Assembly (NCBI GenBank): GCA_003993805.1
Contig: RSEF01000002.1
Span: 5,259,160 to 5,323,159, forward strand
DNA from: Himantopus leucocephalus
Lineage: Eukaryota > Chordata > Aves > Charadriiformes > Recurvirostridae
Length of the DNA stretch: 64,000 nucleotides
Direction: 5' to 3'
The translations under genes and the position numbers were made by a program. Below, piece by piece: positions 36,561-49,343 of the stretch; positions within the stretch are counted from its first letter, which is position 1, and every line of letters starts with the position of its first letter. The notes beneath the pieces were generated by a model. It did no database searches, was not told where the DNA came from, and was given only the letters and a program-made list of their open reading frames with translations.

Positions 36561-39500
36561 GTATGCAATCAAAATTGTCTGGGGAGTTGTATTTTGATTA
36601 GCATGATCTCTGTTTGCTAAGTGCCTTAAACAACCTTTCTTGAGGTGGTGTGAGAGGACTTGACCGATTTCACTAGAGGCAGTTCAGTTGTCCTGGTTGT
36701 GGGACACTACTTAAAATGTTAAAAAGAACAACTGTTGGAGAGCTTCAGGCTATTTGTTTAGAGCTAAGCACTTTGTATAATCCCTTTGTTTTGAACAGAG
36801 TTAATGTGAAAGTGTGAAGCTCAGCCATACCCACAAGAGCTCTGCAGTTTGAGAGGGATCCAGAGCTAAAAGCTTCCACAATCTTTAAAATTTAAGGAGA
36901 TGGTTTTGCTTTCTTTCCTTTCCTGCAGTTCTTTACATTTTTTTTCCCTTCACCTGTAAAGAGAGAAACTGAATGAATTAGCTCTTGTTCACAGTCTCTT
37001 TCTGGTACTGATGCCAGCCAAGGGATCACTCTGACGTATTGCAGGCTGCCATATGGAAACCCCTGACTAATTTGAGTTCAGGAGAGGAGTCAGAGTCCTT
37101 TGGAGCTGTAGCTCTGTAATTTTCTTCTACTGCATGCCTCTTTTCTCAAGATTTTCTCGATGGAAAACAGCTTCTGGCAGGTAGCTGTGGTAACTAACAC
37201 TTCCTTTTTCTCATCTGGCTTGTATGTTGATGGGCTTTGTCTTCTCCTTTCCTCTGTGTGTGAGCTGGTGCTTCTGTAGTGCAGCAGCTGTCACATCCAC
37301 CTCACATGTGAAATAGGCATTCCTGTGAACATTGAGGTGTTTCTGCTAAAGGTGAAAAAGCTCTCTTTGGTAAAACTTTCCATAGTAAATATTGGGTGGC
37401 AGGGGTTGAGGAAAGGTGGGAAGATGAGGCCTTATATCACCTTTCTTTTTAAAGCAACTGTCTAGGATTTTTTTTTTAATCCTACCTGTCTGTCTGCTTG
37501 CATCTTGACAGCTTCTGTAGTGTTACCTCAGGCACTTGTTTTGGTGACTGCAATTAGAAAGTAGAACAGACAGAACTCGGGTGTCCTGGCTAGCTCTACA
37601 CTTGTATGATCTTCAGCAAGTCACTTGAACCGTGGTTCCAGTTTCCATCTAGTGACTAGTGCTATTTTTATCGTTATAGGTATCTGCAAATCTGCTCTTA
37701 CAAGGAGGAAAGGCTCCATCCAAGCTGTCACGCTTTAGTGCGCCTGTGAAGGGTTGCATGTAGGACTCTTAAGATGACCTGCGTTCAAATCCTCTTATGG
37801 CTCATGCTAGTATAGGAGTTTGAGATCTCTTCCCTTTTCACAGTCGGTCTTTGTCCTGATACTGTTCCTTGGTACTCTTAAGCCTTTTATGTGGCTTGTC
37901 CATACTACTCTGCCTCAGTTGTATTCCTAACTGTATTGTCCTGCTGTAGTAACTGAGATTGTTAGTCTTTGAGTAATTGCCAATTCTAGCTAAAAGGGTT
38001 AGGTTCAGAAAGATGTGCTGCAGAGACTTGGCACGTAATTTGAGATAAGTACTTCTAATTGCATATTTCAAATCTCTGGCTGACCTGTTCCTCACAATAA
38101 TTTTTCTTGTTACGGATAGGACTGCAATGAATTGCTGTTGTCAGCTCTCCTAAGCTTCCAATTTTGTCACCAGATCTAGTGTGGGTCCTTGGGTAGGCTT
38201 GTGTATGTGACTATAGATATTCTTGAACTTAAAGTCATGGAAAGGTGGAGGGGGGAAGAGAATGGTTCTGAGCTGTAGCAGCTTCCTTGGACAGTGGTTG
38301 CCAAGGTAAACGTATTGTGTGAAAAAGTGTTTTCCCTGAGTTTGTTCTGAATTTGTAAGTTTATTGAATGTCATTTCCCAGTGCAAGAGCTGAAAGGATA
38401 GAAGTTCCTGATTTCCCTGCTCTGTGCTCTTACCTTCCCTACTTTTTATCTTGTCTCCATATTTGCTTTTTCCCCAAAGTAAATATTCTCAAGCTTTTCA
38501 GTCTTGTAGTCTCCCTTCATGGCAGTTTCCCTGATCACTTTAATTACCATTTCTGAGCAACTACTTGTTATTGCAGGATTGTTTTGGGTTTTTTCTTCAA
38601 AAAAACGTAAATGTAAGTCTGTGCAGATTACAGTGGTTTTAAGAAGCAAGTGCAAAGAGAAGTATGATGAGTTCATACTGGAGTATGTTATGCCCCATTC
38701 TTGCTTTCTTCTCTCCCAGTGCAGTTAAAAACATGAACTTGGGCTTTTATTAGATCCATTATCCCTCCATTATGCTGAAGTTATCTGAGCACAGTAGTCA
38801 GCTTACAGTAAACCTTGATGTACCGCCTGGGGTCAGGACAATGGTCTTGTGCTACAGCACTACCCAATTATCAGGCAATGGGATAGAAAAGGGAAAATTC
38901 TTCTTTTAATTTTTTTTCCTACACTGCTTCAGACCCATAGACTTCTCTATTGAAGCAAGCTTGTTTATTCCCAGAGTCTGCCTAGCAAAGAGGGTAAAAC
39001 AGCGTCATGTTGCTTGGGAGAGGTCAGAAAGAGCGGCAAACAGTTCTGCCATCAATGAGGATGACTTGTTTCTTCTACGACTCTTTCAGTGTCCATGCTG
39101 CTTAATGGCTGGTGCTTCTGTATCTTGGGATGGAGGAGAAGGGGAAAGTTAGTTTGGAGTGGGGTCAGGAAATGTACAGTAAGTGGCTGTATTGCTAGCT
39201 GAATGGATGAGTGGCCTCGAGCTTCCCTTAAGCTTCTGTAGCAGTAGGTGCCCAGAGGCCAGGGGATCTGGGACCACCTCCTAGCTTGTGGAGATGCCAT
39301 GCTTAGGGTGATTAAATGGTATGACTTGGCTCATTAAAGGTATTGATCTTGATCCTTGTATCTCAACATACGCTTGAGCTGTGTGGTTGGTCAGGGATAA
39401 CCTGCACACTTTGCAAACACTGCATGACATTCTAGGTTAATGCAATGGATTAATTTATTGCTGCTGCAGGGTACAGAAATGCAGGAAGGACCAATTTTGT

Positions 39501-42500
39501 TGCATCATGAGCAAACCGAGTCGAGGGCATTCAGCTCTTCAGCAGAAGTGCTAATTGCTGTAAAGAACATAGTGCGGAGATGTGGCTCTTTCTAGCCCAG
39601 CTACTGAATTAGGTAACGTTAGTCAGGAATTTATTTCAGTGTTTGATTTTTATCTCTTTTCCCTGTACATTTTTGAATGCTCCCAGATCTTTCCTAGCCT
39701 GCATGTGGGATTCAGCTGGAAGGGAGGTACAACGTAGCTTATAATGATTCTTGCTCAAGGGTGTGACTGGGAGTGGAGTGTGAGGAGTCAAATACAGTGT
39801 TGTCTACAATTGGTCTCGGACTTTTTGATTTGTTGCCACTTCTTACTTGTCCTGCAACCCACAGTAGTTAAACTTATGCAGTGTTTGGTGTGTGCTTGAA
39901 AACAGTCTGCTCATGTAGTGTATTTCACAGCTGAACACTGTTCACTGCTGTGTTTTGCCTTTACCTCTCCTTTCCTATGTGGGATGCTGGTTAGGTTGCT
40001 GCTGTTGCTGATCCTTGAGACACAGTGGTATAACATCTACCTCAAAAAAACTGTGCCTCAAGCTTTTTTCCTGTATAAGTGTTTTCTTGTTTTAAATAAT
40101 TATTGATCTTAAGGGCCTTAAATCTCCCCTCTGCCCAGCAAACTCTGCTTCATTTTCATGCAATTAAAGCTGAGTTAGCTTTCTTTCATCCAGATGGGTG
40201 GTTTTTCTCCATGCTCTGCATAGCAGATGACGTGGATTGTCTGCCTAGGAGTTAGTAGGAACACTGAATGGCAGAGAGGGGAACACAAGCTATGGGGTAT
40301 TTCACATTGGACTTTCCCAGCTGGGGGGAACTGCTGCCTGTTTAGTTCCTAAGGTGATTCAGCAGGAGACGGGTTCAGGAAGGAGCATGGGCGACGTGGT
40401 GCTGCTGCTTCTACAAGGAGAGTCTGAACTTTTCCTAGTCCAGGGACTGATAGGACTGGTCCTGACAGGCCTACATGTGAGGAATGAAGTGAAGGTACTA
40501 CTCTTCAACTGCTATGGTCATTCCACTGCTATGGTCAGAGGGCAGTTAAGGAAGCCAGGGGAACAAGTTTAACTACAATAAAAAGAAATGTCCTTTTGAA
40601 TTTCATGGAATTAACCTGGGGAGCTTGCTGCCAATAATACAGAGATCAAACATTGCGTGAGATTAAATAAATCAACCTATAGTTGAGAAGGTTAAATTAG
40701 ATAGGATTTAAAAAAAGGATTATGAACTCCCCGGGTTTAAAGCATAAGCCAACTGTTAACTGCCCAGGCTTAGTCAGAAGTCTTCCCTCTGGGCAGATAA
40801 TTGTGTAACTGCTTGTTATAGGGTTTTACACCTTCTTTTGAAGACTTGGACAGGATATTGAAGTGGCTTTGATCTGACAGAGTAGTTCCTACAGGTGGAT
40901 TAACCAGACTATAAGGTTGTTGGGAACAAAGCAGCAGTCTGCTGTAGAAGTAGTAGACATTTCATCCATGCCTATCATCGTATGGGAATTGCCATTACAA
41001 TTCCATTTCCAGTCTTGAGGATCTTTACACTTGCTCCAGGGCAAAAAGTCCCCAAGTGTCAATGCCAGAGAGTCCGATATATAATATGTGGCTTCTGCAT
41101 GGTTATTTGACATGCCATGTTATGTGTTTTCTTGCATGATGGGATTGCAGCTTTACAGAAGACTTAAACCTAAGCTGTGTACAGCTTGGCTGTATTGGTT
41201 CTCAAAGCAGCAACAACAGAAATCTTAATTACTGTGCTGGTTGAAGGTGGTGTTTTGGGTTTTTTTTGGGTGGGGGGAGGTTGTGGGTAAAGTTCAGTAT
41301 GAACATGAAGATTAGTGGTGGGTGAAATCCCAAATGTAGGACGGCCTGGATGGGCATGAGATGGTCTATGTAAATAATTTAGAGTTTGAAACTGTGTGTA
41401 TTAATCACAAATTTAAGGCATTGTTGAACTTTAAACACTGGGTATTGATCTGAAAAACTGTAAGGGTCAGTGATACGTTAATTGGCAAAGTGGGTAAAGC
41501 TGGCTTCACTTGTATCTGTGTCAGTCACTTACCTATTTGTTTTGTGGCTGAAACCAATGAAAAAATAGGCACGTATTAATCACTACACCATAACAGTTTT
41601 AAACATGTGCTTCCTTCAGTGCAGTGTTACTAATACTGCAGACCTTGAAAGAAGGAATGACCACTGAATGGTGCTGAAGAATAGGCACTGAAATGGGCAA
41701 CTGCTGAGTGACTTGCTGCAGGAGTGGTTTGTTCCCATCACCTAAGATTAATTTATGCATGAAAACTTTCTGTCCTTTTCAGAATTGTTTCTTTTCCACT
41801 GTTGCTCTGGATGGGCTAATCTAATCCCTTTCTAATTCTGCCAGTCTGTCTTCTGTAGCCATGTCTCGAGGTAAGGGGTTGAACTGGCTAATCTGGATAT
41901 GGAAGTTGGATCAGAATGTCTGATTTTGAGCTCTGTGCTCTTCCCCATCTTATTCAAAAAGTGCCTCTCAAGTTGATTGTGGTAGGGGAACATGTTTGGG
42001 TTTTTTATGCTGATGTTTAAAAAGGGGAATGAATTAATATTCTCAGTTTTACAGCCTTTTAGTTAAACCATCAGAATTTCATTAGGAACAAAATTTGAAC
42101 AGTTATGTCTGCCGGTTGGACCAGAGCTCTAAATCCTGCTTTAAAAAGGATGAAGAGGAGCTTTAATGCCTTATACCTTGAGATTTCAGCTGAGAGATAA
42201 GTTCTTTGCCAGCTGTAGCTGGAACATTGGTGTATTCAAGGGGGAGATCACATCTGACCTGCTTTGATTCCTGCCCCGCTCCCCCCCCAGAGTTTGCTTT
42301 CCCTCCCCAATTCTCTTACGGTTGTGATTGTCAACTTGGCTACTCTATTTGAAGGCAGCTTTCTGGATTCCTCTGAAGTTGCAGGTAGTCACATAAAAGC
42401 AGACTGCTGCTGTGTTGTATCTCTTGAGTTCATGTCAACATGTAGGAAGTAAAACTAAATAAAGCACAATTTTCATCCTTGTATTTGAGAGCAAGTGTCT

Positions 42501-45500
42501 TTGAAACATGCCTCAGGGGCAGATAAACACAAAGAGTAGAAGGTGATGATGTGAACAGAAAATACCAGTAAGAAAGTTCAGCTAGTAGCTTAAATGCAGC
42601 CTTACCTGCTTTGTATCTCTGCTCCTGTTAACTCAACTTCAGTTGTATGTCAGTGGGCAAATAAACACACTTCCAAAATAGCAGATCTCCAGAAGTATGT
42701 CTGACTTACAGGAGACTAATGGGTTTCTTATGATTCTAAATTATACTTCACAGCAGTTTTATTAGTGCTTCAGAAGCCTTGAAATGCTGCTTTTATTGCC
42801 CGCAGAAGTACTGAAAACATTCATCAGAACCCTTGATGGAAGACATGAAGTCCTTTATAGCTAATCCCAGTCTATTTGCTTTTGTTATTTGACAGTGCAG
42901 ATATTTTTGATATCTAGCCCAGGGTGAGCATGTAACCATCTCCAAACCATTGCCTGTGTCTAGACATGTTTTTATCGGTAATTCCTTCTCCCTAGCTGAG
43001 CAGAAGGCAGTGAAATTTATGGATCCTGAAACAGGGAATTGGCAGTAAGGCTGTGTCTCGTAACTGAAGCCACCTAGCGTGAGGGCTGCCTGTGTGTACG
43101 CAACTGGATGGAAGAGCTGTCTGCCATCCACTGGATCCCTTCATGGTTTGAGGGGTCTGTGTCAAGTCACATGTGACTGTTGGCAGAGCGGGAATAAAGC
43201 AACATTTCCAGCTTAAAAGTTGTGTATAGCAGCCAAAATAAGTTCTTGTATTTAGCACTGATGGTATTACAGAGGTATAGAAATCACTGAGATTTTTTAT
43301 TAGAAGTCTTCCAATATCACTTCAATGCTAGTCAAAGTGAGGGGAGCGCAATTGTAACTTGGTTATTTCTTCTTTGTGTAATTTGGGGATGGCAGTTGCA
43401 TTAGGGTGGAGGTAGGGAGAAGAAATCTTTGCCTGCTATGACTACTTTGTGTTTGAAGAGCAGTGAACTCTCTGGAAAACTTTAGAAATTGTATTAAAGC
43501 TGCGCTTACTACACATAGAAGGGCTATTGCTGCATTTTATCCCCTCCTGCTCCCTCTTTTTATAAGTATGCTTTTAAGCAGAGCTCCCCGGTGATCCTTG
43601 ATTGGGATTCCTGCCTTAATTACACCACTTCAGCCCTTGTGTTCATACTGCTATAGCACAGACCGTTTTATGTATGACAGAATTGGCTTGGTTTCAATTA
43701 TGCGAGGAAGTGTTTTAACCGCAAAGCCCACTGTGATTTGCCACGATCAGTTAAAACAGTTGTATGCGTTGAGCCTCCAGGATGTTGGTACCCTCTGTGG
43801 GGGTGAAGAGGAATGAAGCTTTGACGTAACTGGTGTGAGATTAGCCTAGAAAACTATGGAAAATGGGGTGGGGGTCTGTGGGTCAGAGGGAAAGTCTGCC
43901 TGACTGCTGCTCTTTCATATTGGTAATAATGTAAAAACACTGGAAATTATGGGTTGTGATGCAATTAATTATTCAGGGCTGTGCTACACTGTGTGAGAAA
44001 TGGTTTAATCTGCCTATGTTACACCTCCACTAGTTGATGGAGGTGTTTAATTGCATAGATCAGGTTTGTGATTATTTATTTTCCCTCTTTGTGCACCGAA
44101 GCATATGACAAACTTCAGCTTTTTTTTTTTTTCTTCAAACCATGCTTCCCAGCCTGGGGAGCAGACTGTGGTAATGAAAGAGAGAGGAAGTTATTGGAAA
44201 AATAATAAAATAGTAACTAAGTGTTACAGAATGCCTGCAATATGCTGTAGTACAGAGCTGCTCGAATAGCAGAGGTCTGATCCAGGTCTACGCTCTTAAG
44301 TAAACTTGGTCCAGACTTTGTCTCTCAATCTCTTGAATTCCAGTGGGGTACAGTAATATATATAAAATATGCAATGTTTGTGTATATTTCTTGTACTAAT
44401 CTCTTGATCTCCCAGGGAGCTGGTTCAAAATATTTTGAGTGGTCTAGCTAAGAAAAGATAAAAACAGCTCCTCTAGATAATTTCAGAAGATGGTAGATTT
44501 GGGGCAGGTCTGGTTGATGGGATGCTTAACTGGTCAGTGTCCTGCTTGCTTCTTTCCACCTGTGTTTCCTCTGGTGCCACTTGTGCACGTGTGGGTTTTT
44601 TAATTGTTAGAGGGAGAAGTTAGGCACCTGGATTTGTTTGCATGTTCAAAAGAAAAAAAATCTTTAAAATTAATTTAAAGCTTTAGGCTGAATGCTAATT
44701 TCAGGATCAGGGACCAAGATTGTGTCAGGTTTATGGATCCCTTAACTAGGGGTCTGAGCAAGTCCAACATGATCCTAGGGTAAGCAAATTAGTTTGAAAC
44801 TTTGAGCTCAGTGAGTTTTGGAAAGGTTATGTGGATCAAAAGTCTTGCACTTACGTTTACAGACAGCAGCCCAGAGCTTCCCAGCCAGCCAGGTTTTGTG
44901 CAAGGAGTGTGACAGAAGGCATAAGTCAATCACTGAGTCTGAACTGTGTTACCTGGGGCCCCAGTTCCCATCCATCCCCTGGTAGAAATTTGAAGCAGGG
45001 AAGTAAAAAGAACATTTTTGTTGTCAGTTTTGTCTTAGGGTTTTTCTTGCATTGCGAAGAAATCTAACTAGAAGGAATTAGAAAACTCTAGAAGTGCTGA
45101 TTTATTTCTTTTTTGAAAAATAGCTTGACACAAGCAAGTGTTTGCAAGCAAGGGAGCTGGAGCTGTCAGAGCAAGCAGAGGATATTGTTTCAGGTTGTAT
45201 TTATTTTCACGGAGTGATTTTTCGTCAGCGAGTAAGCTATGTTGGGATGAATAGCCTGCTCCCCAGATCTTCAAATATCCTTTCCTGTTTAGAAGGATTC
45301 TACTTTAATCTGCTTATTGGAGTTTCCTGGAAAGTTGGTGCCTTTTCTGGGGAAGCAGAAAGAGGAACAAGTTGTGTTTGATTCCTCAAATGCACCTACT
45401 CCCTGAAAAGCAGTACTAAAGTGGATAAATCAACATTAGCATGTTTCTTTGTAGTTGTGATTGCCAGCTAAACCCTTGCCAAGGGGAAAGCAGTGTGCCT

Positions 45501-46779
45501 TTACACTATACTCAGTCACAAGCAGAGCTTTGTATATGAGCAGGAGAAGAATATGCTGTGTCTGTGGGGTGTCCTAGACAAGGGTAAATCCTTCTCAGAG
45601 CTTTCTCTCTTGTACTTTGGTACCAGGGAGGTCTTGTGCTTAGAGGGAGGAAGGGATCAGGGTGCGAAGGGCCCTTGCTGTTCTCCTTCCTTGTGTGTTT
45701 GGGGTTATGGGACTTGGCTGAGCTGGTGTCATGGGGAGAGTGAGCAGTGATTAAACCTTTGAAAAGTAAGTGGCATCCATGCATTCAGTGCAGGAATGTC
45801 TTAGCTGAGAGCAGAAGTTCAGTATATCAGGGGATGAGTGTCTGGTGTGGATGATGCTGGAGGGGACAACTTGTCAGGTTGGGGGGCTTGGCTGAAGCTA
45901 CCAGCTTGGCTTGAAGCACAGAGGCCCAGCTGGGTGTAGTGCAGGGTGCCAGGCTTGGCTTAATGGATGGCTTTTGTCTATGGACAGTCAAAAACCTGCA
46001 AAGCTTTCTGTCCAAACTGGCAATTTGTGCTTGTGTAATGCAAAATCAGTTAATGCTTTCTGTAGTGTTGTTCCCTCTATAACCTGGAGAACCTCAACTC
46101 TTCAGTCATAACCAAATCTAAGAATATGCATGGTCAAAACACAAACAATTTAATATCCGAGTGTATTTCATGTCGTACTCCATCGGTAGTAGGTAACAAC
46201 TTTCTAATCTCAAACTGATTTCCCTCCTCTTCCAGTATGACAAAAGATGTAGCTGTCCTTTGTTCTTTTAACCTGAGTGAGCTAAGCCATCTGCTTTCCT
46301 GCTGGGAAGAAACATTAGGAATATGAGGCCTTTTTTTTTTCCCGGAGGCAAATGTTTCCCTTTCTCAACCAAATGATAGTCTTCAACAGATTAAGCATCT
46401 GTTGTGTAATGTCTCACTGAAGGGAGGAGTCAGCATGAACTTCTTGGGTAACAAACTGGTGTGGATTTTCAGGAATATTCTGTTGTAGCTGCATGCAGGT
46501 GTTTCAGTTATGACCACTATTTTGCCCTTACCAAGAGGTTTTTTGGGTCAACTTGTCTGTCTTCTAGACAGACAGGAAGAGCACCCTAAAATGCCTTTGG
46601 GCCCTAGTATGATGCAGGCTGAGTGCTCAGTATTTCTGGATTTTCTATGTTTAGCTTCTAGGTATCTTTTTTCTTTGCACCCTCTTTGAACATTGTGTCT
46701 TGCAGAAGATAACTTCTGTGCCTGAGGACTAATAATCACTGTGTTCAAGTGCTAATGTGTTATTTTTTTTTTTCTACAG
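36561..46779 (+). other. OXSR1: OXSR1 intron 2
   Basis: About 10.2 kb, donor GTATGC, acceptor with a T11 tract and ctacag ending at 46779. It contains a small direct duplication at 40508-40536 and a GT-rich patch near 41,250-41,284. No exon, RNA gene or mobile element was recognised. Confidence 0.93.
40508..40536. repeat. Short direct duplication
   Basis: The 13-mer actgctatggtca occurs at 40508-40520 and again at 40524-40536, a 16-bp period. A two-copy tandem duplication of no evident function. Confidence 0.7.
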
Positions 46780-46888
46780 AAAGAAATTCAAGCCATGAGT
46801 CAGTGCCATCACCCCAACATTGTCTCTTACTACACATCCTTCGTGGTGAAAGATGAGCTTTGGCTGGTGATGAAGTTACTTAGTGGAG
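46780..46888 (+). CDS. OXSR1: OXSR1 exon 3, helix alphaC to hinge
   Basis: A 109-bp exon encoding residues 62-97 ([20 protein letters not shown], then [16 protein letters not shown]) and the first base of Gly98. KEIQAM is the core of helix alphaC; its Glu63 is the likely salt-bridge partner of Lys46. HPNIVSYY and [11 protein letters not shown] are the beta4-beta5 strands and hinge typical of Ste20 kinases. The sequence appears unchanged from mammalian OSR1. The acceptor AG is at 46778-46779 and the donor GTGAGT at 46889, close to consensus. Confidence 0.97.
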
Positions 46889-48910
46889 GTGAGTGGTCCA
46901 ATTTCCCTACCCTAAATAGCTGCCTTTCTGTAATACCCTTTCTCTTGTTTACCTCCTGAGCTTCCCACTTGTGAATTAAGACATTTGAATAACATTATTT
47001 AACGTCAACCCATTCAGCTCAGAAATAGCTTCTCATATTATGTACATCAGTAGTAAAACCTAACTACATGGCTGTGCTAGCTTTTTTCCCCTCCGGTTTT
47101 GTATATTTGAGAGTATTTCTTAGAGTTATTTTGTATGTTTGCTGAATGACTCACTTGAGTGTTTGAAAACTGGAACATATGACTTCAGACATTGACAAGA
47201 GAAACGTAAGGGCAGATGTAGTAGTTGAAACCATCCTAAACTTCTAGAAGATAAATCCCACTGTCATCTTCTCAAATGATAGATCTGAAGTGGTGCTTCT
47301 CGGGTCATGTTAATAAAAGTTTCTTCATTTTGCTCTGTAAGCCTAGGATAAGTTTTTGAACTGGGGAAGCGTGCAACTAACTACACTGAGCCCAACTATT
47401 TCCACTAGCTTTATCGTGGGACTTGCAACTCCTCTTGCAAGGCTGTTTCCTTGACCTTTTTCTCACTTGCAGCTTGGAGGCCTGCATGGTGCTGATGACT
47501 TGTTGGTAACCAGCTATTCCATTGATTTTGACTTATTTGCATGTTGGCTGCCTTTGAGGAGCTTGAAATCACCTCTATTTTTAGTCGGAGCTACTCCTGT
47601 AATGTCAGCGTATGGCCTTAAAAAGGGAGGGGAACATCAGTGTGGGTGCACCTTGATTTGTTCCGTGTCATTGCTCAGAGCTGGATTACTTTACCCCCTT
47701 TTTCTAGTTGACAAAATAACTGGCAATACTTGGGACAACTTCAGATTACCTCCTAGTTAACACAGAGGCAAGGAAACTTTCCCCTTTCTGGATTTATTCT
47801 CTCAGATACTGGAGAAACAGCTTTTCTTTTTTTTGAGAGACAGAGTTTGAAAACTTATTATCAGTAATGCTTAATTTGATGTCATAATATTTTCCAGGTT
47901 CCCCATTTAAGTTAGAGTCGCTAAAAGAAAGGGAATCGAGTTCTGGATGATAACACAGACTGTTGCTAAATCTTAAGCCTGTCTTTAGGAAGTCTTGATT
48001 TTCCTGGCGCCCTAGTGAAAAGGAAACAGCCAACTGTTTTCTTGCTTTTTAGAAAAAAAGAACTTCTTGGCTTCTCTGTTTTTGGCTTAATACTGAGGAC
48101 TCTAAAATGCCAGAAGATGATGTGGAAAAATCTGGCTAAACCTGTTGGCTTTTTCCACAAGCACTTGACAATGGCCATAAAACATGTGTCTCTGAAGATC
48201 TTTAGAGAATTTTAGCAGTTCTCTTGGGGGCAATCAAATTTTATGCCAACTTAAGTCTGTCTTAAAGGGTTTTTAATGTCTCATGTGCTCATGTGTTGTT
48301 AAGCAATACCCTCTCTTTTCCTGGAGGGACACGTAACAGGTCATTAAAGATACGATTGCTGTTTGTGTGTAGAAAATAATCCCCTGCCAGCTTAACGCAA
48401 GCAGTTTTGCTGTGTGCCTAAAAAGGCTATCTATGGGAAGGTTTCCACAACATGAGGAAATGGCATTTCAGGGGTGCAGGAGAGACAGCAGCAATATTCT
48501 TGGCTTTTTCAGGAGAGTACACAACCACTTTGAAGAAAAGGCACAGCTGCCTTAGCTCGTAGTTTCACAGCGGTTTTCTGTCAGAACCAAGTCAGGATTA
48601 GGCTCATCCTTGAACCTCCAAGTGTTGTTTTTGTTTGTCCTCATTNTTTTTTTTTTTTTTGGTGTAAAGGTGGAGAAAGATCAGACTCTTTATGGACTAT
48701 CTTCATTATCAAAGTACCACAAATGTAAAGACTGGACTGGAAAAGTAATCATTGCTTCAGAAACCAGTCTCTTGGTGGTGTGAATGATGACTTCTTTGTC
48801 ATTTAATATTCACTTTGAATGGGCTTGTAGGTTATACAGACTGATAATTGCCCCCTGTGCAGCTCTGGCTTTATGTGAGGTCCTTTAAGTAAAGTAGTGC
48901 TATGAAATCA

Positions 48911-49343
48911 CAGAGATGATCAGAGGGCTGGAGCACCTCTCCTATGAAGACAGGCCGAGAGAGTTGGCGTTGTTCAGCCTGGAGAAGAGAAGGCTCCGGG
49001 GAGACCTTATAGGCCTGTCTAGTATCTGAAGGGAGTGTACAAGAAAGCTGGAGAGGAACTTTTTACAAGGGCATTTAGTGAAGGATGAGGGGTAATGCCT
49101 TCAAACTGGAAGAGGGAAGGTTGAGATTAGATATTAGGAAGAAATTTTTCACTATGAAGGTGGTGAGACACTGGCCCAGGTTGTCCAGGGAAGTTGTGGA
49201 TGCCCTGTCCCTGGAGGTGTTCAAGGCCAGGTTGGACGGGGTTTTGAGCAACCTGGTCTGGGGGGATGTGCCCCCCATGGCAGGGGGGTTGGAACTAGAT
49301 GGTCTTTAAGGTCCCTTCCAACCCAAACCATTCTATGATTCTA
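48911..49343 (+). mobile_element. CR1 LINE 3' end, well preserved, sense to OXSR1
   Basis: About 430 bp of the CR1 3' region, 5'-truncated as usual. Diagnostic pieces in order: gatgatcagagggctggagc, ttgttcagcctggagaagag, gctccggggagacctta, ggaagaaatttttcac, ggccaggttggacgg, catggcaggggggttggaac, ggtcccttccaaccc, and the terminal tail attctatgattct. The good preservation suggests a comparatively recent insertion. CR1 is the dominant LINE of birds and supports the avian assignment. It is noncoding; the open frame inside it (49,085-49,309) is not a gene. Confidence 0.95.

Noticed and set aside
49085..49309. 74-codon frame
   Set aside because: Lies entirely inside the noncoding 3' region of the CR1 element.
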